NCBI GenBank assembly: GCA_013288685.1
Contig: JABDBM010000001.1
Span: forward strand, 62,001-126,000
Length of the DNA stretch: 64,000 nucleotides
Direction of reading: 5' to 3'
DNA from: Bacteroidota bacterium
GTDB lineage: Bacteria > Bacteroidota > Bacteroidia > Sphingobacteriales > Sphingobacteriaceae
The position numbers and the translations under genes are program-made. Positions 7,163 through 15,139 of this stretch are shown here, in pieces (positions within the stretch are counted from its first letter, which is position 1; each line of letters starts with the position of its first letter). The notes under the pieces are model-generated. The model had not been told where the DNA came from and did not search any database. It was given only the letters and a program-made list of their open reading frames with translations.

Positions 7163-7202
7163 TTATTTTTAATTATACCGAATTCGGTGTAATTAAAAAT
7201 AA
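7163..7202. repeat. 40-bp near-perfect palindrome
   Basis: Two 20-base halves meet at CCGAATTCGG with a single mismatch; the arms run into A/T-rich TTATTTTTAATTA. It lies 69 bases after the broken toxin frame and 129 bases before the end of the convergent monooxygenase gene. It could serve as a bidirectional terminator, though the missing loop suggests a cruciform or protein-binding site instead. Confidence 0.7.
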
Positions 7203-7331
7203 CAGAAAAAGTAATCCATATTATAAGTTTCCAAAGCGGCTTTTCTGGCCCGGAGCGCCTACCCCTTGTAGCTAAAAGAATCCGCCTTTCTATCGCCGCA
7301 GAGCGGCTACTCTTTAACCGTTAGGCCAGAT

Positions 7332-8345
7332 TCATGCAATAAGCGGGATAACTTCCTTGCCGATGAGCTCAATGGAGTGCATCAATTGGCTATGCGTTAA
7401 CCCCGCATTATCCATTTGAAAAGTAAACCGGTCCACACCGCCTAAAGCTTCGCTGTGGCGCAGTAATTTTTCAGCAACCTGTTGTGGTCCGCCAACTACC
7501 AGCACCCCTTTTTCGGCTATCAGGTTGTCGAATTGCGGGCGAGTTACGGGTGGCCAGCCGCGCTCGCGTCCAAGCTTTGTCCAAAGTTCTGCATATCCGG
7601 GGTAATAATCTGCAATGGCCTGTTCTGTACTTTCAGCTACATAACCGGGCGAATGTAAACCAACCTTCAATTGATCGGGTGTAAAACCGGCCCTGCGGCC
7701 TGCCTCGCGGTAAAGGTCAATCAACGGTTTGAAGCGGTGAGTTTCGCCGCCTATAACGGCCACCATCAGTGGCAGCCCTAAGGTGCCGGCCCGCGCAAAA
7801 GACTCGGGGGTGCCGCCAACGCCCAGCCATATTGGTAATTTTTGCTGCAATGCCCTCGGGTAAACCGGCTGATTATCCAGCGCCGCCCTAAACCTGCCCG
7901 ACCAGGTAACAAACTCACTATCGCGGATCTTTAATAAAAGATCCAGCTTTTCCCTGAAGAGCGCATCATAATCATTCAAACTGAAACCAAACAACGGGTA
8001 AGCCTCTACCGACGAGCCCCGGCCCACTACCATCTCGGCACGGCCTTTAGAAATCAAATCGAGTGTGGCGAAGCTTTGATAAATCCGCACCGGATCGGCA
8101 GCGCTCAATACCGTAACTGCACTGGTTAGGCGGATGCGACTGGTGCGCGCGGCCGCTGCGGCAAGGATCACCGCAGTGGCCGAATCCAGGAATTCTTTTT
8201 TGTGATGCTCGCCAATGCCAAAAACGTCAAGCCCGGCTTCATCGGCCAGGGCAATTCTGTCCAGCAACTGCTCCATCGCGTCAACACTGCTCAGCGATTT
8301 GCTTCCATACATGGCCGAAGCGAAGCTATCGATACCAATTTCCAT
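7332..8345 (-). CDS. LLM-class flavin-dependent oxidoreductase (luciferase-like)
   Basis: A 337-residue TIM-barrel enzyme of the bacterial-luciferase superfamily, probably using reduced FMN. The family pattern is visible: MEIGIDSFASAMYG, then LADEAGLDVFGIGEHH with the conserved EHH, then RIRLTSAVTVLSAADPVR and later GGRGSSVE-like VVGRGSSVEAYPLF. It resembles the Atu2307/SP_0267 subgroup. The substrate is unknown; relatives oxidise small organic compounds. The gene is single and divergent from the acyltransferase gene across 310 bases. It ends close to a small GCCGC/GCGGC hairpin at 7295-7307 that could be a weak terminator. Confidence 0.88.
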   Translation of the reverse strand: MEIGIDSFASAMYGSKSLSSVDAMEQLLDRIALADEAGLDVFGIGEHHKKEFLDSATAVILAAAAARTSRIRLTSAVTVLSAADPVRIYQSFATLDLISKGRAEMVVGRGSSVEAYPLFGFSLNDYDALFREKLDLLLKIRDSEFVTWSGRFRAALDNQPVYPRALQQKLPIWLGVGGTPESFARAGTLGLPLMVAVIGGETHRFKPLIDLYREAGRRAGFTPDQLKVGLHSPGYVAESTEQAIADYYPGYAELWTKLGRERGWPPVTRPQFDNLIAEKGVLVVGGPQQVAEKLLRHSEALGGVDRFTFQMDNAGLTHSQLMHSIELIGKEVIPLIA

Positions 8346-8655
8346 TTGATTAAATTTAAATGTTGTAACACCTAATTCAAAGGTCGGACTTTTTTATTGA
8401 ATGGAAAAACATTGTAGTGTAAATACATCGCTGAGCTTTGATGGTTTTTTGCCTTCCTCAAACTAAAGCTTTCAATGGTTGGCCTAATTTCGTGGATTAC
8501 CGATCAACGCAACGTGCTTGTAGCTTCTTTCGGCCTTTACTGACTTTCCGGACTTTCGGACTCCCACCGATTCCCACACCATGTGAATAACTCTCCCGCC
8601 CCTTTTTTCGTAAAACTCCTATATTCGAAAAAATTAATTATTAGTTATAAATATT
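8346..8655. other. Divergent intergenic region, monooxygenase / acyltransferase
   Basis: These 310 bases separate two divergent genes and so should hold both promoters. I found no convincing TAnnTTTG box with a -33 partner, no dyad, no RNA gene and no open frame with coding character. A pyrimidine-rich stretch with CCGGACTTTCGGACTC words is present around 8550. Confidence 0.4.
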
Positions 8656-9876
8656 TTGTCTCAACGAGCTCAGGAAAACTATGTCCCGGCATTAACCGGG
8701 GTGCGCGCTATGGCTGCCTACCTGGTATTTATATCCCACTTTGCGGACGGTTTTGATGAAAATTTTCCACACATCGTGCAGCGCTTCCTCGGCGAGTTCC
8801 ATATCGGCGTAAGTATTTTCTTTGTTTTATCAGGTTTTTTAATCACCTACCGTTACTACAATAGCTTTCACTTAACAACCGACTGGTTTAAGCAATATCT
8901 TAAAAACAGGGTGGCCCGAATTTACCCCATGTATTTCCTGCTCACGGTGGCGGCTTTCGTTTATTATTTTATTACTAAGGACATCGCCATAACCAAAGGC
9001 ACCGGCAACCCAATCGCCTTAATGTTCCTTAACATCACCTTTGTGCGTGGTTTTTTTTACCAGTTTTGGGATACAGGTATAGCCCAGGGATGGTCGTTAA
9101 CGGTAGAAGAATGTTTTTACTTTTCGGCACCCATTATCTTCTTTATCGCCAAAAAGTACAATAAGTTTTATATCCAGCCGGTCATCATTACTGCAACCGG
9201 TATTTTGCTGGTGTTGATATTCAGGAACGTAGATTGGCACGGCTTCTTCGGCAATTTTACGTTTATGTTTCTGTTTACCTTTTTTGGGCGCTGCTTTGAA
9301 TTTTTTGTAGGAATACAGCTGGCCCGTTACATATTAAAAAACGGCTTTAGCCGGACAAGAAAAGTTAATTTTACTTATTCGGGCTTTGTATTGATATTTG
9401 TTTGTGTATTTATAATGGCGTTGCAGCCTATTACCAAACCCTGGAATGCCGGGTTAGAGAGCCCTATAGGTATCGTTACCAACAATTATTTGCTTTGTAT
9501 TGCCGTTGCCCTCTTTTTCTACGGGCTGCTTACCGAAACCACCAAATTTAAAACCCTGCTGGCAACGCCATTTGTTGAGTTACTGGGCAAAAGCTCGTAT
9601 ATCTTTTACCTGATACACCTGGGATGGATGTATACTTTATTACATAACGGCATCAATCACTTAAACGATAACATATTTACGCTTTACGATGGCTGGGGCA
9701 AGGACTGGGTTTCGCCATTTCAATACGATAGTTTAAACATTATTTATGTTTTTATCGTATTAAACGCCGTTTCGGTAGGTTTATTTAAACTGATTGAAGA
9801 ACCGTTGAACCATTACATCCGCAAATCTAACTTTTTGATACCGTACAAACCCCGGCCAAAAGGGATTGAGGATTAG
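8656..9876 (+). CDS. Acyltransferase family 3 (OafA/YrhL-like) membrane protein
   Basis: A 406-residue integral membrane O-acyltransferase. It opens with YVPALTGVRAMAAYLVFISHFADG, the family motif here given in parts: GVRA and the catalytic-site histidine in ISHFADG. About ten hydrophobic segments follow, with RVARIYPMYF, GWSLTVEECFYF and a C-terminal IEEPLNHYIRK. Such enzymes acetylate or succinylate surface sugars and lipids using a cytoplasmic acyl donor. The start is TTG; a stop codon lies seven codons upstream and no in-frame ATG occurs before the conserved domain. It is the first of a run of genes with beta-barrel and deacetylase-like products, which suggests a polymer acylation/deacylation theme. 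Confidence 0.88.
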   Translation: MSQRAQENYVPALTGVRAMAAYLVFISHFADGFDENFPHIVQRFLGEFHIGVSIFFVLSGFLITYRYYNSFHLTTDWFKQYLKNRVARIYPMYFLLTVAAFVYYFITKDIAITKGTGNPIALMFLNITFVRGFFYQFWDTGIAQGWSLTVEECFYFSAPIIFFIAKKYNKFYIQPVIITATGILLVLIFRNVDWHGFFGNFTFMFLFTFFGRCFEFFVGIQLARYILKNGFSRTRKVNFTYSGFVLIFVCVFIMALQPITKPWNAGLESPIGIVTNNYLLCIAVALFFYGLLTETTKFKTLLATPFVELLGKSSYIFYLIHLGWMYTLLHNGINHLNDNIFTLYDGWGKDWVSPFQYDSLNIIYVFIVLNAVSVGLFKLIEEPLNHYIRKSNFLIPYKPRPKGIED

Positions 9877-9906
9877 GTGGCAATTTGTTAACCTGATTAA
9901 TTTTTA

Positions 9907-10749
9907 ATGCAGAAAACGCGTCTATTTATCATTTTTTTAGCGCTTATTGTTTTAGCTACCCCGGTTAAAACATTCGCCGGCTTCCCCATTGGTAAATATC
10001 GCGATATTGTGGTACCCTCATTTAATTATTACCGCCAAACCGACCGCTTTGATGGCAATGACAAAGTAATAAAAGGGCCGCCGGGCACCAGCTTTACCTC
10101 GTACTCAAGCACTCTTTTTATTGGCTATGGCATAACGCGCCGGCTCGATTTAATTATGAATGTGCCCTTTTTATACCAGGTGAATAACCTTGGCCAAAAC
10201 GGTAAAATTGTAGATCAGGGTCCGGGCGATTTTGTGGGCGGCTTGAGTTATAACCTGGTCAATTGGGGATATACTAAGTTTTTATCGGTGCAGGCATCGG
10301 CCATTGTGCCTTTATATTCCAAAATAAACGGGGAGAATACTGCTTTAGGGTTGGGCGATTATGGCACAGAAGTTAAATTAATGTTTTGTGGCAGCCTGCC
10401 CAAATTAATAGCCGATAAAGGGTACTTTAATACCGAACTGACTTACCGCAGGTACTTTGATACGCAGGGGCCAGACCAGGTGAGCTTTATGGCAACCGTT
10501 GGTTACCCTGTAACCAAACATAACCAGGTAAGCGTCGATTTAACTTTTTACAGGTCATACAGTTCAAATAAAGCGTTTGATCCTAATATTTTTACGGCAA
10601 GGGACTATGCTTTTTTTAAGCCGCAATTAAACGTTGGGCACCAATTTTCGCGCCGCGCATCCCTATTTATAGGCGGCTACTATGTACCGTTTGGGCTAAA
10701 CACCGGCGTGGGGTACGGAGGGTCGGTTTTATTCGTTTTTAAATTATAA
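9907..10749 (+). CDS. Outer-membrane beta-barrel protein, phenol-degradation MetA-like
   Basis: A 280-residue protein with a signal peptide (about residues 1-24, ending TPVKTFAGF). The rest alternates polar and aromatic residues with frequent GYG, YRRYF and terminal aromatic residues, the look of a 12-strand barrel like the MetA-pathway/SphA-like transporter family. It ends FVFKL, consistent with barrel insertion. It is separated by 30 bases from the acyltransferase and by two bases from the following esterase, so the three form an operon. A paralogue lies at 13569-14429. A channel for the esterase substrate or product is an inference from context. Confidence 0.7.
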   Translation: MQKTRLFIIFLALIVLATPVKTFAGFPIGKYRDIVVPSFNYYRQTDRFDGNDKVIKGPPGTSFTSYSSTLFIGYGITRRLDLIMNVPFLYQVNNLGQNGKIVDQGPGDFVGGLSYNLVNWGYTKFLSVQASAIVPLYSKINGENTALGLGDYGTEVKLMFCGSLPKLIADKGYFNTELTYRRYFDTQGPDQVSFMATVGYPVTKHNQVSVDLTFYRSYSSNKAFDPNIFTARDYAFFKPQLNVGHQFSRRASLFIGGYYVPFGLNTGVGYGGSVLFVFKL

Positions 10750-10751
10750 AT

Positions 10752-12086
10752 ATGAGAACAAAAAGCTACCTGGTATTTTTTACTATCGTATTCATAATGG
10801 CCTCAGCGCCAAAGGTATGGGCATTTCAACAGGAAGAAACAGCCGAAACCGGCAATGTAACCCTGAAACCCGTGCCGGATAATAAAGAAGGTATTTTTGC
10901 GCAACGCGAAAAAATAGGGTATGCGTTACGCCTGCATAACAATACCGGCGAAGTGCAAAAAGGTACCATAGCTTATAGCATTACCACAGACGATGGAAAA
11001 AAAGTGGAAGACGATTCTTCAAAATTCTCGCTAAAAAGCTATGGTTCAAAATCGCTTATATTAAAAATAAAACCCAAGCCGGTTGGATTTTATCATATCA
11101 ATTTCAGGGTAAATTTGCCCGATTATGATGATACCGTAAGAAATGTTTTTGGCGTCGATCCGCAAAAAATAACCTCACAGCTACATAAACCGGCAGATTT
11201 TGATGCTTTTTGGACCCGTACGCGCGAGGATTTGGAAAAGGTGGTACCTCAATACCGGGTTTTGGAACGAAAGGATTTATCGACAGATGAAAAACGGGTT
11301 TATTCAGTTGAAATGCATTCGTATGGCGATATCGTGATCCGCGGATGGTTGGTTGTGCCAACCGATGGTAAGAGGTTCCCTGTACATTACCGGGTGCCCG
11401 GCTATGTGGTTGGTTTGAAACCCAATATGGATAATGACGATTTCATAACATTCGATCTCAACGTGCGCGGCAATGGCAACAGCACCGATGTAATGGAAAT
11501 TGGCACCGACAATTATTGCCTGTTTAATATAGAAAACAAGGATAAATATATTTATCGCGGCGTATATATGGACTGCCTGCGGGGTGTTGATTTTTTAATG
11601 TCGCATGCCAGTTTGGGGATTGACATCAACAAAATTTTTGTGGAAGGCGGCAGCCAGGGTGGGGCATTGGCACTCATTACTGCGGCGCTTGATAAGCGGG
11701 TAAAGGTTTTAACGCTGCAGGTGCCGCTTTACGCAGATATACATAACGACTTGTTGGTTTCCTCATCGTATCAAACGCAGGTATTTCCGTTTAAAACATT
11801 CCGTAAATACCAGGAAAAACACCCGGCATTTACCTGGGATAAATTTTTTGCCACCTGGGATTATTACGATCCGCAAAATTTTGCGCCCATGGTGCAGTGC
11901 CCGGTGCTAATGGGTATTGGATTGCTGGATCAGTTTTGCCCGCCGCGGTGTAGCATGGCGCTATTTAATCATATTGGGAGTAAGAACAAGGAGTTTGTTT
12001 GCGTGCCTAACTCTACTCACGAAGTTAATTTTGATTATTTTATGTTTCAGAATGTTTGGCTGCGCGAAAAGTTCAGGATACCATAG
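10752..12086 (+). CDS. Exported acetyl-xylan-esterase-like (AXE1/CE7) hydrolase, copy 1
   Basis: A 444-residue alpha/beta-hydrolase with a signal peptide (about 1-25, ending KVWAFQ), a beta-rich N-terminal domain (about 35-130) and a catalytic domain. The domain opens with HKPADFDAFWTRTREDLE, typical of AXE1. The likely triad is S301 in EGGSQGGALAL, D393 in GIGLLDQFCPP and H423 in STHEVNF. CE7 enzymes deacetylate sugars and small acylated molecules; this one acts outside the cytoplasm. The extra N-terminal domain is not part of classic CE7 enzymes. A close paralogue is at 12253. The gene starts two bases after the barrel gene, indicating tight co-translation. Confidence 0.82.
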   Translation: MRTKSYLVFFTIVFIMASAPKVWAFQQEETAETGNVTLKPVPDNKEGIFAQREKIGYALRLHNNTGEVQKGTIAYSITTDDGKKVEDDSSKFSLKSYGSKSLILKIKPKPVGFYHINFRVNLPDYDDTVRNVFGVDPQKITSQLHKPADFDAFWTRTREDLEKVVPQYRVLERKDLSTDEKRVYSVEMHSYGDIVIRGWLVVPTDGKRFPVHYRVPGYVVGLKPNMDNDDFITFDLNVRGNGNSTDVMEIGTDNYCLFNIENKDKYIYRGVYMDCLRGVDFLMSHASLGIDINKIFVEGGSQGGALALITAALDKRVKVLTLQVPLYADIHNDLLVSSSYQTQVFPFKTFRKYQEKHPAFTWDKFFATWDYYDPQNFAPMVQCPVLMGIGLLDQFCPPRCSMALFNHIGSKNKEFVCVPNSTHEVNFDYFMFQNVWLREKFRIP

Positions 12087-12240
12087 TGTAATTAATGGAA
12101 GGAGATTATTGTAAATTTGGGAAATTTACGGGGCGCCGGAGTCGTGCGATTCCTCTCAACAGAGAGGCAAAAAAAATTTCGGCACGGAAATAGCCTTAAT
12201 GCACAGGTAAAAATTTAATTGTCAGTTTATTCTGGATATA

Positions 12241-12246
12241 AAGGAG
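12241..12246 (+). promoter_or_regulatory. Strong Shine-Dalgarno site (AAGGAG) before esterase copy 2
   Basis: AAGGAG with a six-base spacer precedes the ATG at 12253. Good Shine-Dalgarno sites are rare in this window, and this one follows a 166-base gap inside the cluster. Confidence 0.5.
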
Positions 12247-12252
12247 TTAATT

Positions 12253-13554
12253 ATGATAAGAATTTCACATAAAATACTAATTGTAGTTTGCCTGTTATTT
12301 GTTATAACGGGTGTTCAGCAAGTTTTGGCACAGGCTGATACCGCAGTGACCACTGTATTAACCCCGCACAGCAGCGATGGTATTTTCAGTTCGACGGCCT
12401 CATACACCTTCGAGGTGAAAAATAATTATAAAACCCGGCAGGTGGGTAAGGTATCGTACGTAGTGCTATCAGAAGATGGCAAAAGAATGAAGCACGACTC
12501 CGTGTTAATCAATCTGCCTAAGAAAACCAGCGAGAGCTATAACTTTAACGTACCAGGGTTAAAAGCAGGTTTTTACAAAATAAACTTTATGGTGAATTTA
12601 TCTGAATATGACGATACCACCCGCAGGGCATTCGGCATTAAACCAGATGATCTCCATTCGCAATTTGCCAAACCGGCCGATTTTGACTCATTCTGGCAAA
12701 ACACTATGGCCGAATTGGCTAAGGTTAAGCCCGAGTATAAAATGACTGAAATGCCCGACTCTGCTAAAGATAACCGCAGGGTATTTTTAGTAGAAATGAA
12801 ATCGCTTGATGGATTGCTGGTTAGAGGTTTCTTAACTATACCTATCACCAAAAACAAAAACAAAAAATTTGCCGTATTGCTGGGCTTGCCGGGCTATCAG
12901 GTAACATTAGGTCCCATGTTTGGCACCGATCCGGATATTGCCATATTTACCATCAACACCCGGGGACAAGGCTACAGCCGCGATGTTATTAATGTACGCA
13001 GAGACAGCTATATTGTGCTTGATTTGGAAAATAAAAACAAATATGTATTGCGGGGCGCCATTATGGATTGTGTACGCGCGGTTGATTTTATCTACTCGCG
13101 GCCCGAATTGAGGCATGATAACATCATAGCGGCCGGGGGCAGTTTGGGCGGATTTTTGGCCCTTGCAACTTCCAGCGTTGATAAACGTATAAGTTTCTGC
13201 TCGGCAGCTAACCCTATACTTTGCGATGTTCGCAATTTGGTGCACGAGGTCGACTGGCCATTTATTGACATACGCAAATATGTAAATACAAGGCCAGGAC
13301 TAACCATGGATAAAGTATTAAACAATTTAGATTATTTCGATGGTAAAAATTTTGCAACCACCCTTAAATGCCCAACCCTGGTTGGCCTGGGTTTGGTTGA
13401 CCCTATTGCACCGCCAAATAATGTTTATGTTATGTACAACGGCATCAAATCGCAAAAGCATATTATCCTATTCCGGGATCTTGGGCACGAGATAGGAAAG
13501 AAATTTAACGTATACGAAGGGCGCTGGATGCGCGATACCTTTGCATTGTTTTAA
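12253..13554 (+). CDS. Exported acetyl-xylan-esterase-like (AXE1/CE7) hydrolase, copy 2
   Basis: A 433-residue paralogue of the preceding esterase with the same architecture: signal peptide (about 1-27), beta-rich N-terminal domain, and AXE1 catalytic domain beginning AKPADFDSFWQNTMAELAK. The likely triad is S297 in GGSLGGFLALA, D383 in GLGLVDPIAPP and H412 in DLGHEIGKK. The two copies are clearly homologous but well diverged, so the duplication is old and both appear functional. A 166-base gap with a small CCTCTC/GAGAGG hairpin separates it from copy 1, so it may have its own promoter. It is followed after 14 bases by the second barrel gene. Confidence 0.82.
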   Translation: MIRISHKILIVVCLLFVITGVQQVLAQADTAVTTVLTPHSSDGIFSSTASYTFEVKNNYKTRQVGKVSYVVLSEDGKRMKHDSVLINLPKKTSESYNFNVPGLKAGFYKINFMVNLSEYDDTTRRAFGIKPDDLHSQFAKPADFDSFWQNTMAELAKVKPEYKMTEMPDSAKDNRRVFLVEMKSLDGLLVRGFLTIPITKNKNKKFAVLLGLPGYQVTLGPMFGTDPDIAIFTINTRGQGYSRDVINVRRDSYIVLDLENKNKYVLRGAIMDCVRAVDFIYSRPELRHDNIIAAGGSLGGFLALATSSVDKRISFCSAANPILCDVRNLVHEVDWPFIDIRKYVNTRPGLTMDKVLNNLDYFDGKNFATTLKCPTLVGLGLVDPIAPPNNVYVMYNGIKSQKHIILFRDLGHEIGKKFNVYEGRWMRDTFALF

Positions 13555-13568
13555 ATAAATTATACAAC

Positions 13569-14429
13569 ATGAACCTGTTAAAAACATTTACCAAAATTTT
13601 ATTCGTTACGCTGATATTTATTCTGACATCGCAAAATGTCACTTATGCCGATGGGGGCTTTCCTGTAAGGCCGGGCCGTTTGCTGATATCTCCCTCGGTT
13701 AGTTATTTCTTTGCCAACAGCCAATGGGATTCAACAGGTGTGCAAAAAAGGTTCCCTAATAATGGGAAATATACTTCAGTAGGAGTTACGTTATATTCGG
13801 AATATGGCATAAGCCGCCGTTTTGCTTTGGTTGCATCGGTGCCTTACGTGTTTAACAACTTCACCGAAAATATCGACCCAAAAAGCACCAAATCGCAGGG
13901 CCTTACTGATTTAGAAACAGGCATCAGGTATTACCTCGCCAACATCGATTTCATCTATTATATCTCGTTACAGGGAACTGCCATTACGCCCTTGTATCAT
14001 GATAAGCCCGATTTGGGCTATGGTGAAGAAGGCGCCGAATTAAAGCTGGCCATATCGGGCTCGGGCCATTTGTTTGGTAAAAGCACCTATTTTAATGCAG
14101 CCGATGGCGTTCGCCAATATTTTGGCACCAATGGCCCTATACAAAACAGGTACAACGGCACCTTCGGTATATCGCTGGATGAAGATTTTAAAAACCAGGT
14201 ATCAGCAACGTTAAGCGGCATTTACTCGCAAAGTAACGATAAAAGTTTTACGCCGGTTTTTGAATCGAACAAAGATTTTAACTTTTTACAAGCCTCATTA
14301 AGCTACGGTCATTCATTTACCGACGAAATTTCATTGTTCCTAACCGGCGGCAGGTTTATAACCGGACGCAATACCAGTGTGGGCAATATTGTATCGCTGG
14401 CGTTTGTTTACAGGTTGGATTATAGGTAG
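13569..14429 (+). CDS. Outer-membrane beta-barrel protein, paralogue of the 9907 gene
   Basis: A 286-residue protein with a signal peptide (about 1-27, ending NVTYADGGF) and a barrel-like body. It shares its order of motifs with the first barrel: FPVRPGRLLISPS versus FPIGKYRDIVVPS, YGISRRFALV versus YGITRRLDLI, and a similar middle segment before the C-terminal strands ending LAFVYRLDYR. It is the last gene of the cluster and is followed by a hairpin terminator. Function as a small-molecule or lipid channel is a family-level guess. Confidence 0.7.
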   Translation: MNLLKTFTKILFVTLIFILTSQNVTYADGGFPVRPGRLLISPSVSYFFANSQWDSTGVQKRFPNNGKYTSVGVTLYSEYGISRRFALVASVPYVFNNFTENIDPKSTKSQGLTDLETGIRYYLANIDFIYYISLQGTAITPLYHDKPDLGYGEEGAELKLAISGSGHLFGKSTYFNAADGVRQYFGTNGPIQNRYNGTFGISLDEDFKNQVSATLSGIYSQSNDKSFTPVFESNKDFNFLQASLSYGHSFTDEISLFLTGGRFITGRNTSVGNIVSLAFVYRLDYR

Positions 14430-14438
14430 TTAGTGAGT

Positions 14439-14498
14439 AGTTGATTAAGTTGGATTGGGTTGATTAAGTTAACAGCCCCCAATCCAACCTAATCAACT
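14439..14498. terminator. Long hairpin between convergent genes
   Basis: A 21-bp stem with one mismatch (left arm 14439-14459, right arm 14478-14498) begins AGTTGATTAAG and ends against the stop codon of the SRPBCC gene. It lies between the barrel gene and the convergent SRPBCC gene, so it can serve both. It lacks a proper T-run and is built of the GTTGATTAAG repeat words also seen at 3300. Confidence 0.55.
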
Positions 14499-14971
14499 CA
14501 ATAAACTAACTCACCGAATATCTCCCTCACGGCTTTCTCTCTAAACTCAAATATTGTTTTTACCTGTTTGCCCACTACCAACGCATTAACCATTCGGCCA
14601 AGTATCCCAAATGGCAGGGCATAGTGCAAAATGTCGCTCATTAATACGCCGCCGTCAATGGCTTTAAAATGATGCTGGTGGTGCCAAAAGGCAAATGGAC
14701 CCATGCGCTGTTCATCCACAAAGTATTCGCCTTCTTTTACGTGGGTTATTTCGGTCATCCAATTCATTTTTATGCCAAACAGAGGTGATACCTTGTAGGT
14801 GATGATCATTCCGGGGTACATTTTCTTGTCGCCATTATAATGGGATGTTTCTTCAAAATTCATATCCTTGGGCGTAATCTTTGCAAGGTTTGATGGTGAT
14901 GAAAAAAAATCCCATGCTTCAGCCAGACTGATGGGGACGGTTTGTTGAGCGGTTAGTACGTAAGTTTTCAC
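14498..14971 (-). CDS. SRPBCC (START-like) family protein
   Basis: A 157-residue cytosolic protein of the Bet v1/SRPBCC fold. The start region reads VLTAQQTVPISLAEAWDFFSSPSNLAKITP, typical of polyketide-cyclase-like or ligand-binding SRPBCC proteins (quoted parts: AEAWDFFSSP and NLAKITP). The C-terminal amphipathic helix, VKTIFEFREKAVREIFG, completes the fold. The start codon is GTG; no ATG is in frame upstream before a stop. Ligand and role are unknown. It is divergent from the Tat-exported glycosidase-like gene across 168 bases. Confidence 0.85.
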   Translation of the reverse strand: MKTYVLTAQQTVPISLAEAWDFFSSPSNLAKITPKDMNFEETSHYNGDKKMYPGMIITYKVSPLFGIKMNWMTEITHVKEGEYFVDEQRMGPFAFWHHQHHFKAIDGGVLMSDILHYALPFGILGRMVNALVVGKQVKTIFEFREKAVREIFGELVY

Positions 14972-15139
14972 ATTGCAAGTTACGGGATAATTGGGGATGC
15001 GGTTTTATTTTTAATCGGTGAAATTTTTATTGTTATTGAGGTCAACAGGTGGCTCTTTAACATTTCAGTTACACTTACAAGCGGCCCATAAAACTTAAGG
15101 ATATAAAGTAAATTAGCCTTATTAAATATAGCCACGTCT

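Noticed and set aside
12152..12168. CCTCTC/GAGAGG hairpin after esterase copy 1 as a terminator
   Set aside because: The stem is only six base pairs and is followed by A residues on the plus strand, not T.
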